From the NCBI RefSeq assembly GCF_964332355.1, contig NZ_OZ201293.1, positions 1,736,001 to 1,800,000 on the forward strand: a stretch of DNA of 64,000 nt, in the 5' to 3' direction. This document shows positions 1 through 9,217 of the stretch, one piece after another (within the stretch, counting starts at the first letter, position 1; the number at the start of each line of letters is the position of its first letter). This DNA is from Imbroritus primus. Lineage in GTDB: Bacteria > Pseudomonadota > Gammaproteobacteria > Burkholderiales > Burkholderiaceae. The position numbers were made by a program, and so were the translations under genes. Below the pieces are notes generated by a model that saw only the letters and a list, made by a program, of their open reading frames with translations, did no database searches and was not told the origin of the DNA.

Positions 1-69
1 CGCCGGCCGGTAAACCAACGTTCCAACCCGCTGACCGGGCCGCATGCCTATGAGGACTCCGCACCCGAC

Positions 70-627
70 TCATTCGGTCGCATCCGGATCCGCTTGCCCG
101 CGATGCAACCAGGCTGCAAGGCGATGCGGACGCAAAGTGTCGTAGGTTTCGAACGGCTGGTGAATCCACGGGTTGGTCGGCAGAAATTCGACATGGAAAT
201 CGGGCGTGACGCGTGAGCACGCCTTGGCCCACAGCACCGCAGTACGAATCTCGGTCACCTCGGGGCAGCTTTCGGCCAGATGCTGACCAACCCGCTCGAG
301 CGTCAGTCCGGAATCGACCAGGTCGTCCACCAGCAGGATCCGGCCAGCTGGCCGGCCATCGGCCATGGTGATGTGCTGACCGATATCGAGCCGACCCTGC
401 ACCGTGCCGGCTGCGGCGCGATAACTACTGGTTGCGAGAATGGCAAGCGGCACATCGAAAATGCGTGCAAGCTGGTCGCCGACGCGCAAGCCACCGCGCG
501 CCAGGCAGAGAATCTGATCGAACTGCCAGCCGGACTCGTACACTACCAATGCGAGCCGTTCGATCAAACGGTGATATGTCTCCCAGGACACCCACAGGTT
601 GGCATCATCGTTACGGGGATCAACCAT
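70..627 (-). CDS. Phosphoribosyltransferase family protein
   Basis: A 185-residue type I phosphoribosyltransferase. The PRPP-binding loop is visible at residues about 97-110 (ILLVDDLVDSGLTL), with the hydrophobic stretch followed by paired acidic residues that marks the family. The open frame runs further upstream, but the ATG at 627 has a clear AAGGAGG about 6 bases before it, so I place the start there. It lies downstream of purA in the same orientation and probably shares its transcript, which suggests purine salvage (hypoxanthine- or xanthine-type substrate). The exact base cannot be told from sequence. Confidence 0.88.
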   Translation of the reverse strand: MVDPRNDDANLWVSWETYHRLIERLALVVYESGWQFDQILCLARGGLRVGDQLARIFDVPLAILATSSYRAAAGTVQGRLDIGQHITMADGRPAGRILLVDDLVDSGLTLERVGQHLAESCPEVTEIRTAVLWAKACSRVTPDFHVEFLPTNPWIHQPFETYDTLRPHRLAAWLHRGQADPDATE

Positions 628-758
628 CGTGGTCCTCCTTACCGGGTATGCAGCGGTCTGCAGTCGGCAATTCAGCTGCGGCAGAAACGCCGGCATGCCG
701 TTGCGGATGCGTCCGCATGCGGCATGCCTGTTCCCGTGAGCCGTACTGGATAGAAATA

Positions 759-2099
759 TCAGCAGGTGTAGGGATGCTGCAGCAGAATGGTTTCGTCGCG
801 GTCCGGACCGGTCGAAATCATGGCGATCGGAATGCCGGCCACTTCCTCGACACGCTTCAGATAATTGCGCGCAGCTTCCGGCAACGCGTCCCACGACTTG
901 ATGCCGAAGGTCGAGGCATTCCAGCCGGGGAATTCCTCGTAGATCGGCTCGCAACGCGCCACGGCTTCTGAGCCGCGCGGGAGAACATCCACCACCTTGC
1001 CATCGAGCTTGTAGCCCACGCACAACTTGAGCGTCTTGAGGCCATCAAGCACATCAAGCTTGGTCATGCACAGGCCGGACACGCCATTGATCTGGATCGA
1101 GCGCTTGAGCGCTGCCGCATCGAGCCAGCCGGTACGGCGCGGACGGCCGGTGACTGAGCCGAATTCCTTGCCGACATTGGCCAGCTGCACACCGATGGGA
1201 TCCTGGCGCTTGGGGTTGTCGTGGTCGTACAGCTCGCTCGGGAACGGACCGGAACCCACGCGCGTGCAGTATGCCTTGGTGATGCCGAGGATGTAGTGCA
1301 GCTTGCCCGGCCCCACGCCCGCACCCGCAGCCGCATTGCCGGCAACGCAGTTGCTCGAGGTGACGAACGGATACGTGCCGTGGTCGATGTCCAGCAGCGT
1401 GCCCTGCGCGCCTTCGAACATCAGGTTCTTGCCGGCGGCGTTGATGGCAAACAGTTCGGCCGAGACATCGGTCACCATCGGACGCAGGCGTTCGGCGTAC
1501 GACAGCATGTGATCGAGCGTTTCCTGGAAATCGATGGGTTCCGCACCGAGATAGCCCGTCAGCATGAAGTTGTGCAGGTCAAGGTTCTCGCGCAGGCGCT
1601 CGGCGAACTGTTCGGGGAAGAAGAGATCCTGCACGCGCAGCGCGCGGCGCGCCACCTTGTCTTCGTAGGCCGGGCCGATGCCGCGTCCGGTCGTACCGAT
1701 CTTGTCGGCACCGCGGCGCACTTCGCGCGCCTTGTCGATGGCGACGTGGTACGGCAGGATCAGCGTGGTAGCTTCAGAGATGCGCAGGCGATTGCAGACT
1801 TCCACGCCAGCCGCCTCGAGCTCGTCGATTTCCTTGAACAGCGCTTCCGGGGACAGGACCACGCCATTGCCGATGTAGCAGGCCACGCCGGCGCGCATGA
1901 TGCCCGAGGGAATCAGGCGCAGGATGGTCTTCTTGCCACCAATGATCAGCGTATGCCCGGCGTTGTGACCGCCCTGGAAACGCACGACGCCCTGTGCGTG
2001 GTCGGTAAGCCAGTCGACGATCTTACCTTTTCCTTCGTCACCCCACTGGGTGCCGATCACGACGACGTTGCGCCCTTGGCTAACTGCTTGTGCGGACAT
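759..2099 (-). CDS. purA: Adenylosuccinate synthetase
   Basis: Catalyses GTP-dependent joining of IMP and aspartate to adenylosuccinate, the first committed step to AMP, in the cytoplasm. The 446-aa product has the family's usual length. Residues 20-25 are GDEGKG with the catalytic Asp21, and 46-50 are NAGHT with His49. The C-terminal half carries GRPRRTGWLD and the last residues carry the guanine-binding STGPDRDE region. The frame opens two codons earlier at a TTG, but the ATG at 2099 (MSAQAVSQ) is the likelier start. It follows hisZ after about 280 bases and precedes the phosphoribosyltransferase. Confidence 0.97.
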   Translation of the reverse strand: MSAQAVSQGRNVVVIGTQWGDEGKGKIVDWLTDHAQGVVRFQGGHNAGHTLIIGGKKTILRLIPSGIMRAGVACYIGNGVVLSPEALFKEIDELEAAGVEVCNRLRISEATTLILPYHVAIDKAREVRRGADKIGTTGRGIGPAYEDKVARRALRVQDLFFPEQFAERLRENLDLHNFMLTGYLGAEPIDFQETLDHMLSYAERLRPMVTDVSAELFAINAAGKNLMFEGAQGTLLDIDHGTYPFVTSSNCVAGNAAAGAGVGPGKLHYILGITKAYCTRVGSGPFPSELYDHDNPKRQDPIGVQLANVGKEFGSVTGRPRRTGWLDAAALKRSIQINGVSGLCMTKLDVLDGLKTLKLCVGYKLDGKVVDVLPRGSEAVARCEPIYEEFPGWNASTFGIKSWDALPEAARNYLKRVEEVAGIPIAMISTGPDRDETILLQHPYTC

Positions 2100-2378
2100 G
2101 TTCAATTCACGGCTGGGTTAAAAACGTATTCTACCCTGTTACAGGCGAAATTCGACCGGATCCGTCCGGAGCGTGTCCGGGACGGCGCCAGCCGATTGTC
2201 GGTCAAGGGGCATCCGGTTGCCGGCCACCCCGTTGCAGACCAAGGGATAACGTGGCCGAAAGCAAGTATCAGCCACGGCGACCGGAGGAACGACAGGCGC
2301 GGTAACAGGTGCAGGACAGTGACGCGTCTAGGCGCGCTAGCGAATACAAGAAATACGAAAAAAACTGTGTTGCGTGGG
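2100..2378. other. hisZ-purA intergenic region
   Basis: About 280 bases between hisZ and purA. I see no gene here: the minus-strand frame open across it overlaps the hisZ 3' end out of phase and has no ribosome-binding site or recognisable motif. The A-rich run near 2348-2365 may belong to a promoter or a leader for purA, but no clear -35/-10 pair could be assigned. Confidence 0.4.
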
Positions 2379-3542
2379 TCAGGCACCCTGCGAGCAGGGC
2401 TCGACCTGCCATACGCCATTGACCCGTACCAGTTGGCGATCGCAAGCGAACTCATCCTGGTCGCCCGGATGACCAGGCAGTGCCTGGATCACGATTTCCC
2501 CCTTGGCCCGCAAGGCGGCGATCGCATCGCGCAGGGTTGGATCGGTTTCCCACGGTGCGCGGATCGCGTGGGCGCGCACCTCAACCGGCGAAATGGCGGC
2601 CACTTCACGCAGGTCGAGCGAAAAACCCGTCGCCGGCCGTGCGCGGCCAAAGGCCTCGCCCACCTTGTCGTACCGCCCGCCGCGCGCCACGGCGTTGGGC
2701 AGGCCCGGTACATAGGCGGCGAACATCACACCGCTGTGATAGTGATAGCCACGCAGGTCGGCCAGATCGACATTGATCTCGGTGCCCTGAAGCTGGCGCG
2801 CCAGCGCTTCCAGGTCATCAAGGGCACGCTGGATCGCGGGGTTGGCCGGCAAGGCCTGACGCGCGCGGGCGATCACGGAAACGTCGCCATACAGCGTCGG
2901 CAAGGCCAGGAATGCCTCGCGCAGCGGCGCATCGAGCGCGGCGGTCAAGTCGCGCAGCTCGGGCAGATCCTTGGATTCGAGCGCGGCAAACACCGCCTCT
3001 TCAGCCCCCCGCAGGCTGGTGGCCTGCTCCATCAGGGCTTCGAGCACACCAGCGTGGCACAGGTCCAGGCGCACATTATCGATGCCTGCTGCGGCCAGCG
3101 CGGCCAGCATCAGCTCCTGGATTTCCAGATCCGCTTCGAGCCCGGCATGGCCGTAGATCTCGGTGCCAACCTGGATCAGCTCGCGCGTCGCACGAAAGCC
3201 GGCCGGACGGGTATGCAGCACATTGCCGGCATAGCACAGCCGCGTCACGCCGGCACGGTTGAGCAGATGCGCATCGATGCGCGCAACCTGCGGCGTGATG
3301 TCGGCACGCAGGCCCATGGTGCGGCCGGACAACTGGTCGACCAGCTTGAATGTGCGCAGGTCGAGGTCGTGCCCCGTCCCCGTCAGCAGGGATTCGAGGT
3401 ACTCAAGCATCGGTGGCATGACCAGCTCGTAGCCATAGGTGCGAAAAAGGTCGAGCATGCGCCGGCGCAACTCTTCGATCTTGCGCGCCTCCGACGGCAG
3501 GACGTCAGCAATGTTTTCGGGAAGGAGCCAATTGGTAGGCAT
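2379..3542 (-). CDS. hisZ: ATP phosphoribosyltransferase regulatory subunit
   Basis: HisZ is a catalytically inert paralogue of histidyl-tRNA synthetase that forms a hetero-octamer with short-form HisG and makes it active in the first step of histidine synthesis. The 387-aa protein opens with NWLLPENIADVLP and has class II synthetase-like segments (LRADITPQVARIDAH, GGRYDKVG) but is shorter than HisS because it lacks a full anticodon domain. A true hisS lies at 11136-12446, so the two paralogues are distinct here. The position between hflC and purA is the usual one in Burkholderiales. Confidence 0.95.
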   Translation of the reverse strand: MPTNWLLPENIADVLPSEARKIEELRRRMLDLFRTYGYELVMPPMLEYLESLLTGTGHDLDLRTFKLVDQLSGRTMGLRADITPQVARIDAHLLNRAGVTRLCYAGNVLHTRPAGFRATRELIQVGTEIYGHAGLEADLEIQELMLAALAAAGIDNVRLDLCHAGVLEALMEQATSLRGAEEAVFAALESKDLPELRDLTAALDAPLREAFLALPTLYGDVSVIARARQALPANPAIQRALDDLEALARQLQGTEINVDLADLRGYHYHSGVMFAAYVPGLPNAVARGGRYDKVGEAFGRARPATGFSLDLREVAAISPVEVRAHAIRAPWETDPTLRDAIAALRAKGEIVIQALPGHPGDQDEFACDRQLVRVNGVWQVEPCSQGA

Positions 3543-3559
3543 GTCGAAACCAGATCAAA

Positions 3560-3587
3560 TCAAAAGCTCCCGCCATCGAGCGGGAGC
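3560..3587 (-). terminator. Intrinsic terminator after hflC
   Basis: A perfect 8-bp stem (GCTCCCGC / GCGGGAGC, 3566-3587) with a 6-base loop, followed on the minus strand by TTTT. It sits between the hflC stop and the hisZ start, so it probably ends or attenuates the hflX-hflK-hflC transcript before hisZ-purA. Confidence 0.7.
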
Positions 3588-3648
3588 AGAGTAAAACGGA
3601 AAGCGGAAGCAGAAAGCGGCGTTGCCGCCGCTCCCTCACTGGGCAGGA

Positions 3649-4527
3649 TCAGCGGCCGCCGGTGCCCGGGCTTCTCATGTTCTTGAAGAACTCCGAGGAC
3701 GGATCGACCACGATCAAGTCTTTCTTGTCGCGGAAGCTACCGCGATAGGCTTCCATGCTGCGCCAGAACTGCGCGAACTGCGGATCGCGGCCGAACGACT
3801 CGCCGTAGATGGCAGTTGCCCGACTATCGCCCTCGCCCTTGAGTTTCTGCGCATCGCGGTAGGCTTCGGCCAGAATGACCTCACGCTGGCGGTCGGCGTC
3901 GGCACGGATCTTTTCACCTTCAGCTGCGCCAGTGGAACGCAGTTCGTTGGCGACGCGCTTGCGCTCCGCCTCCATTCGGCGATACACGGACTCACTGATT
4001 TCCGCCAGCAGGTCCACACGCTTGAGGCGTACGTCGATGATCTCGACACCGATGGACTTGGCGTAGTCGCGCATGCCATCGCGGATCTTCTTCATGACTT
4101 CCTCGCGCTCGCCGGCCACCACATCGGACACGGTACGCTTGGCAAACTCATCGCGAGCAATGGAGTTGATTTTCTGCGTCATGCTTTCCTGGCTGGTCCG
4201 CATGTCGCCCTTGAAGCTGACATAGAAGGTTTGCGGTTCGACGATGCGCCATTTGACGAACCAGTCGACCAGCAGGTTCTTCTTTTCCGCCGTAATGAAA
4301 CGGTCGGCACCCGAGACATCGATGGTCTGCAGGCGGCGATCCATGAACATCACGTTCTGGAACGGCGGCGGCAGCTTGAAATGCAGGCCGGGCTCGCGCA
4401 CCACCTGCTTGATCTCACCAAAGGCGAACACCACGGCGTACTGACGCTGATCCACCACGAACACGACAGACGACAACACGGCCAGGGCAATGAAGAGGCC
4501 GACGACAAGAGACACCAGACGATTCAT
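3649..4527 (-). CDS. hflC: Membrane protease regulator HflC
   Basis: SPFH/band-7 membrane protein that forms the HflKC assembly around the FtsH protease and modulates its degradation of membrane proteins. The 292-aa product has one N-terminal membrane segment (residues about 5-25) and a large SPFH domain beginning at DQRQYAVVFAFG, followed by a charged Ala/Glu/Arg-rich helical region near residues 190-230. It starts 12 bases after hflK and clearly forms one unit with it. Confidence 0.96.
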   Translation of the reverse strand: MNRLVSLVVGLFIALAVLSSVVFVVDQRQYAVVFAFGEIKQVVREPGLHFKLPPPFQNVMFMDRRLQTIDVSGADRFITAEKKNLLVDWFVKWRIVEPQTFYVSFKGDMRTSQESMTQKINSIARDEFAKRTVSDVVAGEREEVMKKIRDGMRDYAKSIGVEIIDVRLKRVDLLAEISESVYRRMEAERKRVANELRSTGAAEGEKIRADADRQREVILAEAYRDAQKLKGEGDSRATAIYGESFGRDPQFAQFWRSMEAYRGSFRDKKDLIVVDPSSEFFKNMRSPGTGGR

Positions 4528-4539
4528 GTCGCGCCCTCC

Positions 4540-5919
4540 TTAACGTGTTTCACGATCGCGGTTACGCAGCGCTTCGCGTGACCGTGGATCAGACTGGGCC
4601 GGCGGTTCGGCCGCGGGTTCGCTCGGTGCCGCCGGCGTGGCCGCACGGCCCTCGCCCTGCGACTGCGCAATCAGCTTGTCGAGCGGGAGGTACAGGAGGT
4701 TGTTGCCCTGCCGGGAATCCACCAGCACCTTGGTGGTATTGCTGTAGACCTGTTGCATGGTTTCCAGATAAATCCGGTCGCGCGTGACCTGCGGCGCCTT
4801 GGCGTATTCGGCCTGCACGGCGCGGAAGCGTGCGGCATCGCCCTCGGCTTGCGAGACGATGCGCGACTTGTAGCCCTCGGCTTCCTGCAGCAACCGCGCA
4901 GCGGTACCGCGTGCACGCGGGATGATGTCGTTGGCATAGGCCTGCCCTTCGCTGATGGCACGCTCGCGATCCTGGCCAGCCTTGGTCACGTCGGCAAAGG
5001 CTGCCTGTACCTGCTCGGGCGGCTGCACGCTCTGCACGTTGACACTGAGAATGCGAATGCCGCTCTTGTAGCTGGCGAGAATCCGCTGGATCGATTGCGC
5101 CAGGTCGATACCTACCTGGTCGCGTCCCTCGTACAGCACCGAGTTCATCGTGTTCTTGCCGACGATCTCGCGCACCGACGTTTCCGCGGCTTGCGCCACT
5201 AGCTCCTGATCGCCGTTCCGGTCCGTCTTGTTGAAGAACAGGAAATCGGTGGCGTTCTCGATGTTGTACTGCACGGTAAACCGTACATCGACGATATTCT
5301 CGTCCTGCGTCAGCATCGAGGAGTCTTTCTGGTTGGTGGCCTTGATCAGCGTGCTCGAACCCACTTCGATGGTCCGCACGGCCGACAGGTTGACCACCTC
5401 ATGGCTCTGGATCGGCCACGGCATGCGCCAGTTGATACCGGCACCCGTGGAGTACTTGAAGCGGCCAAACTCCAGCACCACGCCGGTCTGCCCTTCCTGC
5501 ACCATGAAGAAGCCGCTGGCCAGCCAGACGGCGCCCGCACCGATCAGCAGCGCACCCGCACCCAGGCCGGTCCCGCGTCCGCTCGGGCGGAAGCCCGAAG
5601 GTCCGCGGTCGTTCCCGCTGTCATTATTATTACCGCCGCCGTTATTGTCCTTGCGACCGATCAGGCCATTCAGGCGGCGGTTGAAATCCTTCCAGAGCTC
5701 GTCGAGATCCGGCGGCCCGCCATTGTTGCCGGGGCGCTGGTTCTGGCGCAGCGGTTCGTTGTCGTCTTGCGCGTCATTGTCACTGCGATTGTCGCCACGC
5801 CCCCAGCGGGGATCGTTCAGCGACAGGATCGCGCGCAGTCCGGTCCACAAGCGATTGGTGCGGGGTGCACGAGGGCGCCGGGCAGACAAACTGGGGATGT
5901 TCCGTAGAAACTGGGGCAT
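4540..5919 (-). CDS. hflK: Membrane protease regulator HflK
   Basis: Partner of HflC in the FtsH-modulating complex. The 459-aa protein has an N-terminal Asn/Gly/Asp-rich cytoplasmic stretch (residues about 35-115, including runs of Asn), a membrane segment near 120-142, an SPFH domain from about 145, and a disordered Pro/Ala/Glu tail. Residues before SLNDPRWGRGD (about 33) could be an over-extension: the usual HflK begins near that motif, and the ATG at 5919 has no strong ribosome-binding site. The gene lies 39 bases after hflX. Confidence 0.93.
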   Translation of the reverse strand: MPQFLRNIPSLSARRPRAPRTNRLWTGLRAILSLNDPRWGRGDNRSDNDAQDDNEPLRQNQRPGNNGGPPDLDELWKDFNRRLNGLIGRKDNNGGGNNNDSGNDRGPSGFRPSGRGTGLGAGALLIGAGAVWLASGFFMVQEGQTGVVLEFGRFKYSTGAGINWRMPWPIQSHEVVNLSAVRTIEVGSSTLIKATNQKDSSMLTQDENIVDVRFTVQYNIENATDFLFFNKTDRNGDQELVAQAAETSVREIVGKNTMNSVLYEGRDQVGIDLAQSIQRILASYKSGIRILSVNVQSVQPPEQVQAAFADVTKAGQDRERAISEGQAYANDIIPRARGTAARLLQEAEGYKSRIVSQAEGDAARFRAVQAEYAKAPQVTRDRIYLETMQQVYSNTTKVLVDSRQGNNLLYLPLDKLIAQSQGEGRAATPAAPSEPAAEPPAQSDPRSREALRNRDRETR

Positions 5920-5958
5920 GAAAAGCGCGTGTCCGGAGTGTGAAACGGGTCGATTCTA

Positions 5959-7179
5959 TCAGTCCTCGCCGGGAATAGCGGGGATTGCGTGGTTGGAAAG
6001 CGGAGATTGCTGCATAAATCGCGGATCGGGCTCAGCTGGCGGCCGGCCGGCCGCAGCCTCCTCCCTCAAGCGCGTAGCAGCCTTGACAATGGCATCGCGC
6101 AACAGTTCCAGCCCCAGCCCCTCGCGCGCGCTGACGAACACGCGCGCGGGAAAACCGGTTTCATCGCGCTCAAGATGCGGCCCCTGGACCAGCAACTCGG
6201 GCGCTGCATCAATCTTGTTGATCACCACGATCTGGGGGATGCCGAGCGCATCGATTTCCTCCAGTACGCGGTTGACCTGCTGGATCTGCTCGTGCCGCAC
6301 GGGACTCGATCCATCGACGACGTGCAGCAGGAGATCGGCATGTACCGTTTCCTCCAGGGTGGCACGGAACGCGGCGACGAGCTGGGTGGGCAGATCGCGG
6401 ATAAAGCCGACCGTATCCGACAGCACGACATTGCCCAGCCCCTCCAGATACAGGCGGCGGGACGTCGTATCGAGTGTCGCGAACAGCTGGTCAGCGGCAT
6501 AGGCGCGCGCCTTGGTCAGGCTGTTGAACAGCGTCGACTTGCCGGCGTTGGTATAGCCCACCAGGGAGACATTGAAAGCCTCATTGCGGGTACGCGCACG
6601 GCGCTGCGTATCGTGCTGGCGTTGCAGGCGGGTCAGGTCGGATTTCAGGCGCTTGGCGCGCTCGTCGAGCATCCGGCGATCCAGTTCGATCTGCCGCTCG
6701 CCAGGGCCGCCGCGCATGCCGATACCGCCCTTCTGCCGCTCCAGGTGGCTCCAGGCGCGTACCAGACGCGAAGCACGGTACTGCACCTGGGCGAGCTCGA
6801 CCTGCACCTTGCCCACATGGCTCTGGGCGCGCTGGCCGAAAATATCGAGAATCAGCCCGGTACGGTCGAGCACGTAGCGGCCGGTGAAGCGCTCCAGATT
6901 CCGCTGCTGGGCAGGACTCAACGCATGATTGAAAATAATGATCTCGGCGTCGTAGGCATCCGCTGCGGTACGCAGCTCCTCAGCCTTGCCGCTGCCGATA
7001 TACAGCGCGGGATCGGGCCGCTGGCGCTTGCCGGTCAGCGTATACACGGGCAGCGAACCCGCCGTGGTCGCCAGCAATGCAAGCTCATTCAGGCTTTCCT
7101 GGAAATCGTGCTTGCCGAAATCGACGCCGACAAGAATGGCGCGGATAGGCTCCGTCTGGGAGGTGGATTGGGATTGCAA
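5959..7179 (-). CDS. hflX: Ribosome-associated GTPase HflX
   Basis: Translation-stress GTPase that binds the 50S subunit and splits stalled ribosomes. The 406-aa sequence has the HflX N-terminal domain (FNHALSPAQQRN around 84-95, FGQRAQSHVGKVQVELAQ around 114-131), the glycine-rich GGIGMRGGPGE linker at 151-161, then the G domain with G1 GYTNAGKS at 208-215, DTVGF as G3 and NKID as G4. It lies downstream of hfq and upstream of hflK, the classic hfq-hflX-hflK-hflC order. Confidence 0.97.
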   Translation of the reverse strand: MQSQSTSQTEPIRAILVGVDFGKHDFQESLNELALLATTAGSLPVYTLTGKRQRPDPALYIGSGKAEELRTAADAYDAEIIIFNHALSPAQQRNLERFTGRYVLDRTGLILDIFGQRAQSHVGKVQVELAQVQYRASRLVRAWSHLERQKGGIGMRGGPGERQIELDRRMLDERAKRLKSDLTRLQRQHDTQRRARTRNEAFNVSLVGYTNAGKSTLFNSLTKARAYAADQLFATLDTTSRRLYLEGLGNVVLSDTVGFIRDLPTQLVAAFRATLEETVHADLLLHVVDGSSPVRHEQIQQVNRVLEEIDALGIPQIVVINKIDAAPELLVQGPHLERDETGFPARVFVSAREGLGLELLRDAIVKAATRLREEAAAGRPPAEPDPRFMQQSPLSNHAIPAIPGED

Positions 7180-7253
7180 TCGGGAATGGGGTCCGGAAGG
7201 GTCGGAAATGGCGGCGGTGTGCCCGCGTCAGCGGGGCACACCGGACTGGATGA

Positions 7254-7490
7254 TCAGCTGTCTGCCTCATCCACACGGAAGCTCACCGCACGGGCGGGAA
7301 CCACGGTAGAAATGGCGTGCTTGTAGACCATCTGGGTGACCGTATTGCGCAGCAGCACAACATACTGGTCGAACGATTCGATATTGCCCTGCAGCTTGAT
7401 GCCATTCACGAGATAGATGGACACCGGAACGTGCTCCTTGCGCAGCGCGTTCAGGAACGGGTCTTGTAGCAATTGCCCTTTGTTGCTCAT
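7254..7490 (-). CDS. hfq: RNA chaperone Hfq
   Basis: Sm-like hexameric RNA chaperone that pairs small RNAs with mRNAs. The 78-aa product begins MSNKGQLLQDPFLNALRKE and contains Sm1 (VSIYLVNGIKLQG) and Sm2 (YKHAISTVVP), with KHA at the proximal uridine-binding site. The C-terminal tail after the Sm core is short. The start at 7490 is set by GGAG seven bases upstream; the frame opens four codons earlier without support. The 5' leader is unusually rich in hairpins (see 7527-7583). Confidence 0.98.
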   Translation of the reverse strand: MSNKGQLLQDPFLNALRKEHVPVSIYLVNGIKLQGNIESFDQYVVLLRNTVTQMVYKHAISTVVPARAVSFRVDEADS

Positions 7491-7526
7491 GGCATACTCC
7501 ATTTTCTATATGTAATGTTGATGGTC

Positions 7527-7583
7527 GAGGACTTCCGCCCTCTTGTGGGAGCTCGCACTCCCTTTGTGGGGGCTGATACCCCC
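7527..7583 (-). promoter_or_regulatory. Triple-hairpin element in the hfq leader
   Basis: Three short inverted repeats stand in a row with near-identical spacing just upstream of hfq: GAGG-N8-CCTC at 7527-7542, GGGAG-N6-CTCCC at 7547-7562 and GGGGG-N6-CCCCC at 7568-7583, separated by TTGT and TTTGT. If hfq is transcribed from beyond them they lie in its 5' untranslated leader, ending about 35 bases before the start codon. A regulatory role is inference; the repeats themselves are directly visible. Confidence 0.5.
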
Positions 7584-7652
7584 TTCTCAAGCGTGGCAGC
7601 GCAAATACGCCCGAAAAAATTGCCACGCCGACGGGACACACAGCCGCTCGCC

Positions 7653-7677
7653 AAAAATTGCCCCGTTGTGGCAATTT
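7653..7677 (-). terminator. Probable terminator after der
   Basis: An 8-bp perfect stem (AAATTGCC / GGCAATTT, 7655-7677) with a 7-base loop, followed on the minus strand by TTGG. The T tract is short but the arms themselves supply T residues. Its place about 80 bases after der suggests it separates der from hfq. Confidence 0.5.
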
Positions 7678-7759
7678 AGCCTCAGTCGCAGGCGAACGCA
7701 AACAAAAACCTCGGCTGTACCGCTGTTTTCGCCTGACGAAACCACGCTGTGCTGCAGTC

Positions 7760-9103
7760 CTAGTCCTTCGAGTCGGAATACGGGTTTTTGTTCGTACGAA
7801 ATTCAATTCTCAACGGCGTGCCCTTGAGTTGGAAGGCCGCACGGAACCGTCCTTCCAGGTAGCGCTTGTAGGTATCGGGGATCGCCGACAGCGCGTTGCC
7901 GTGAATGATGATGATGGGTGGATTGGAGCCGCCCTGGTGCGCATAGCGCAGCTTGGGGCGGCTGACCCCGGCGCGGCGCGGCTGTTGGAACTCCACGGCC
8001 TCCATCATGACGCGCGTGAGGCGCGGCGTGGACAGCTTGACCATGGCGGCCGCGTAAGCCGCATCAATCGACTTCATCAGGGGGCCGATGCCGGTCCGCT
8101 CGACGGCGGAAATGAAATGAAAATTGGCAAAGCTCAAAAATTTGAGCTTGCGCTCCATGTCGGCCTTGATCCGGTCACGGGTATGGCCATCCAGGCCATC
8201 CCACTTGTTGACGCCGACCACCAGTGCCCGTCCGGATTCGACAATGAAGCCTGCAATGTGCGCATCCTGCTCCGAGACATCCTGGCGGGCATCGAGCAGC
8301 AGGACGACGACATTGGCGTCGGCAATCGACTGCAGCGTCTTGACCACGGAAAACTTCTCGATGGCCTCGAATACCTTGCCGCGCTTGCGCAGGCCGGCCG
8401 TATCGATCAGCGTATACGGCTTGCCGCCGCGCTCGAATGGCACGTAGATGGCGTCACGCGTGGTACCGGGCATGTCGAAGGCAATCACGCGGTCTTCGCC
8501 GATGAGTGCATTGACAAGGGTCGACTTGCCAACGTTGGGGCGGCCCACGATGGCGATCTTGATACCCTGCGTGCCGTCGTCCGGCTCTTCCGCCAGTTCG
8601 GGTTTCTGCTGGATGGCCAGATCGATGGCTTCGTCGACAAGTTCGGCAACACCATCGCCATGTGCAGCGGAAATCACGAGTGGATCGCCCAGGCCGAGTT
8701 CGTAGAAATCCGCCGTGACCGAGGAATATTTCATGCCCTCGGCCTTGTTCACGACCAGCATGACCTGCCGCCCCGTCTTGCGCAGGTAGTCGGCGATCAC
8801 GCGGTCCTGCGGGGCGAGCCCGAGCCGCCCGTCCACGATGAACACCACCGTATCGGCTTCCACCACGGCCTGGCGCGTCTGCTTGGCCATCTCGGCCATG
8901 ATGCCGTCCTTGGCGACCGGCTCGAAACCGCCGGTGTCGATCACAATGAACGGACGCTCACCGATCCGGCCCTCGCCATAATGGCGATCGCGGGTCAGCC
9001 CGGGCAGGTCGGCCACGAGCGCGTCCCGCGAGCGGGTCAAGCGATTGAACAGGGTCGATTTGCCAACGTTCGGCCGACCGACGAGTGCGATAACTGGTTT
9101 CAT
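7760..9103 (-). CDS. der: Ribosome biogenesis GTPase Der (EngA)
   Basis: Essential GTPase for 50S subunit assembly. The 447-aa product has two tandem G domains, each opening with a GRPNVGKSTL P-loop (residues 8-17 and about 180), and a C-terminal KH-like domain from about 360, matching family architecture and length. DTGGF and DTAGL are the two G3 motifs, NKAEG and NKWDG the two G4 motifs. It follows bamB on the minus strand, as in most proteobacteria. Confidence 0.97.
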   Translation of the reverse strand: MKPVIALVGRPNVGKSTLFNRLTRSRDALVADLPGLTRDRHYGEGRIGERPFIVIDTGGFEPVAKDGIMAEMAKQTRQAVVEADTVVFIVDGRLGLAPQDRVIADYLRKTGRQVMLVVNKAEGMKYSSVTADFYELGLGDPLVISAAHGDGVAELVDEAIDLAIQQKPELAEEPDDGTQGIKIAIVGRPNVGKSTLVNALIGEDRVIAFDMPGTTRDAIYVPFERGGKPYTLIDTAGLRKRGKVFEAIEKFSVVKTLQSIADANVVVLLLDARQDVSEQDAHIAGFIVESGRALVVGVNKWDGLDGHTRDRIKADMERKLKFLSFANFHFISAVERTGIGPLMKSIDAAYAAAMVKLSTPRLTRVMMEAVEFQQPRRAGVSRPKLRYAHQGGSNPPIIIIHGNALSAIPDTYKRYLEGRFRAAFQLKGTPLRIEFRTNKNPYSDSKD

Positions 9104-9217
9104 GCAAAAACGGCAATGGGGGCGGCTTGGTCACCGCCCCCATTGTTCCTTATAAATCGTTGATGTCGCCATCTTACCCGGCCTCGGCCAGGCAGACGGC
9201 GGACATATGGCGGAATG

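Noticed and set aside
1..45. Start of a possible minus-strand gene (ATG at 45) running off the left edge.
   Set aside because: Only 15 codons visible, ribosome-binding site poorly spaced, no motif.
1221..3686. Very long plus-strand open frame opposite purA and hisZ.
   Set aside because: A mirror of two certain genes in G+C-rich DNA; low-complexity product, no domain, no ribosome-binding site.
7267..7806. 179-codon minus-strand frame overlapping hfq.
   Set aside because: Out of phase with hfq and reaches into der; the hairpin leader gives it a low-complexity product.
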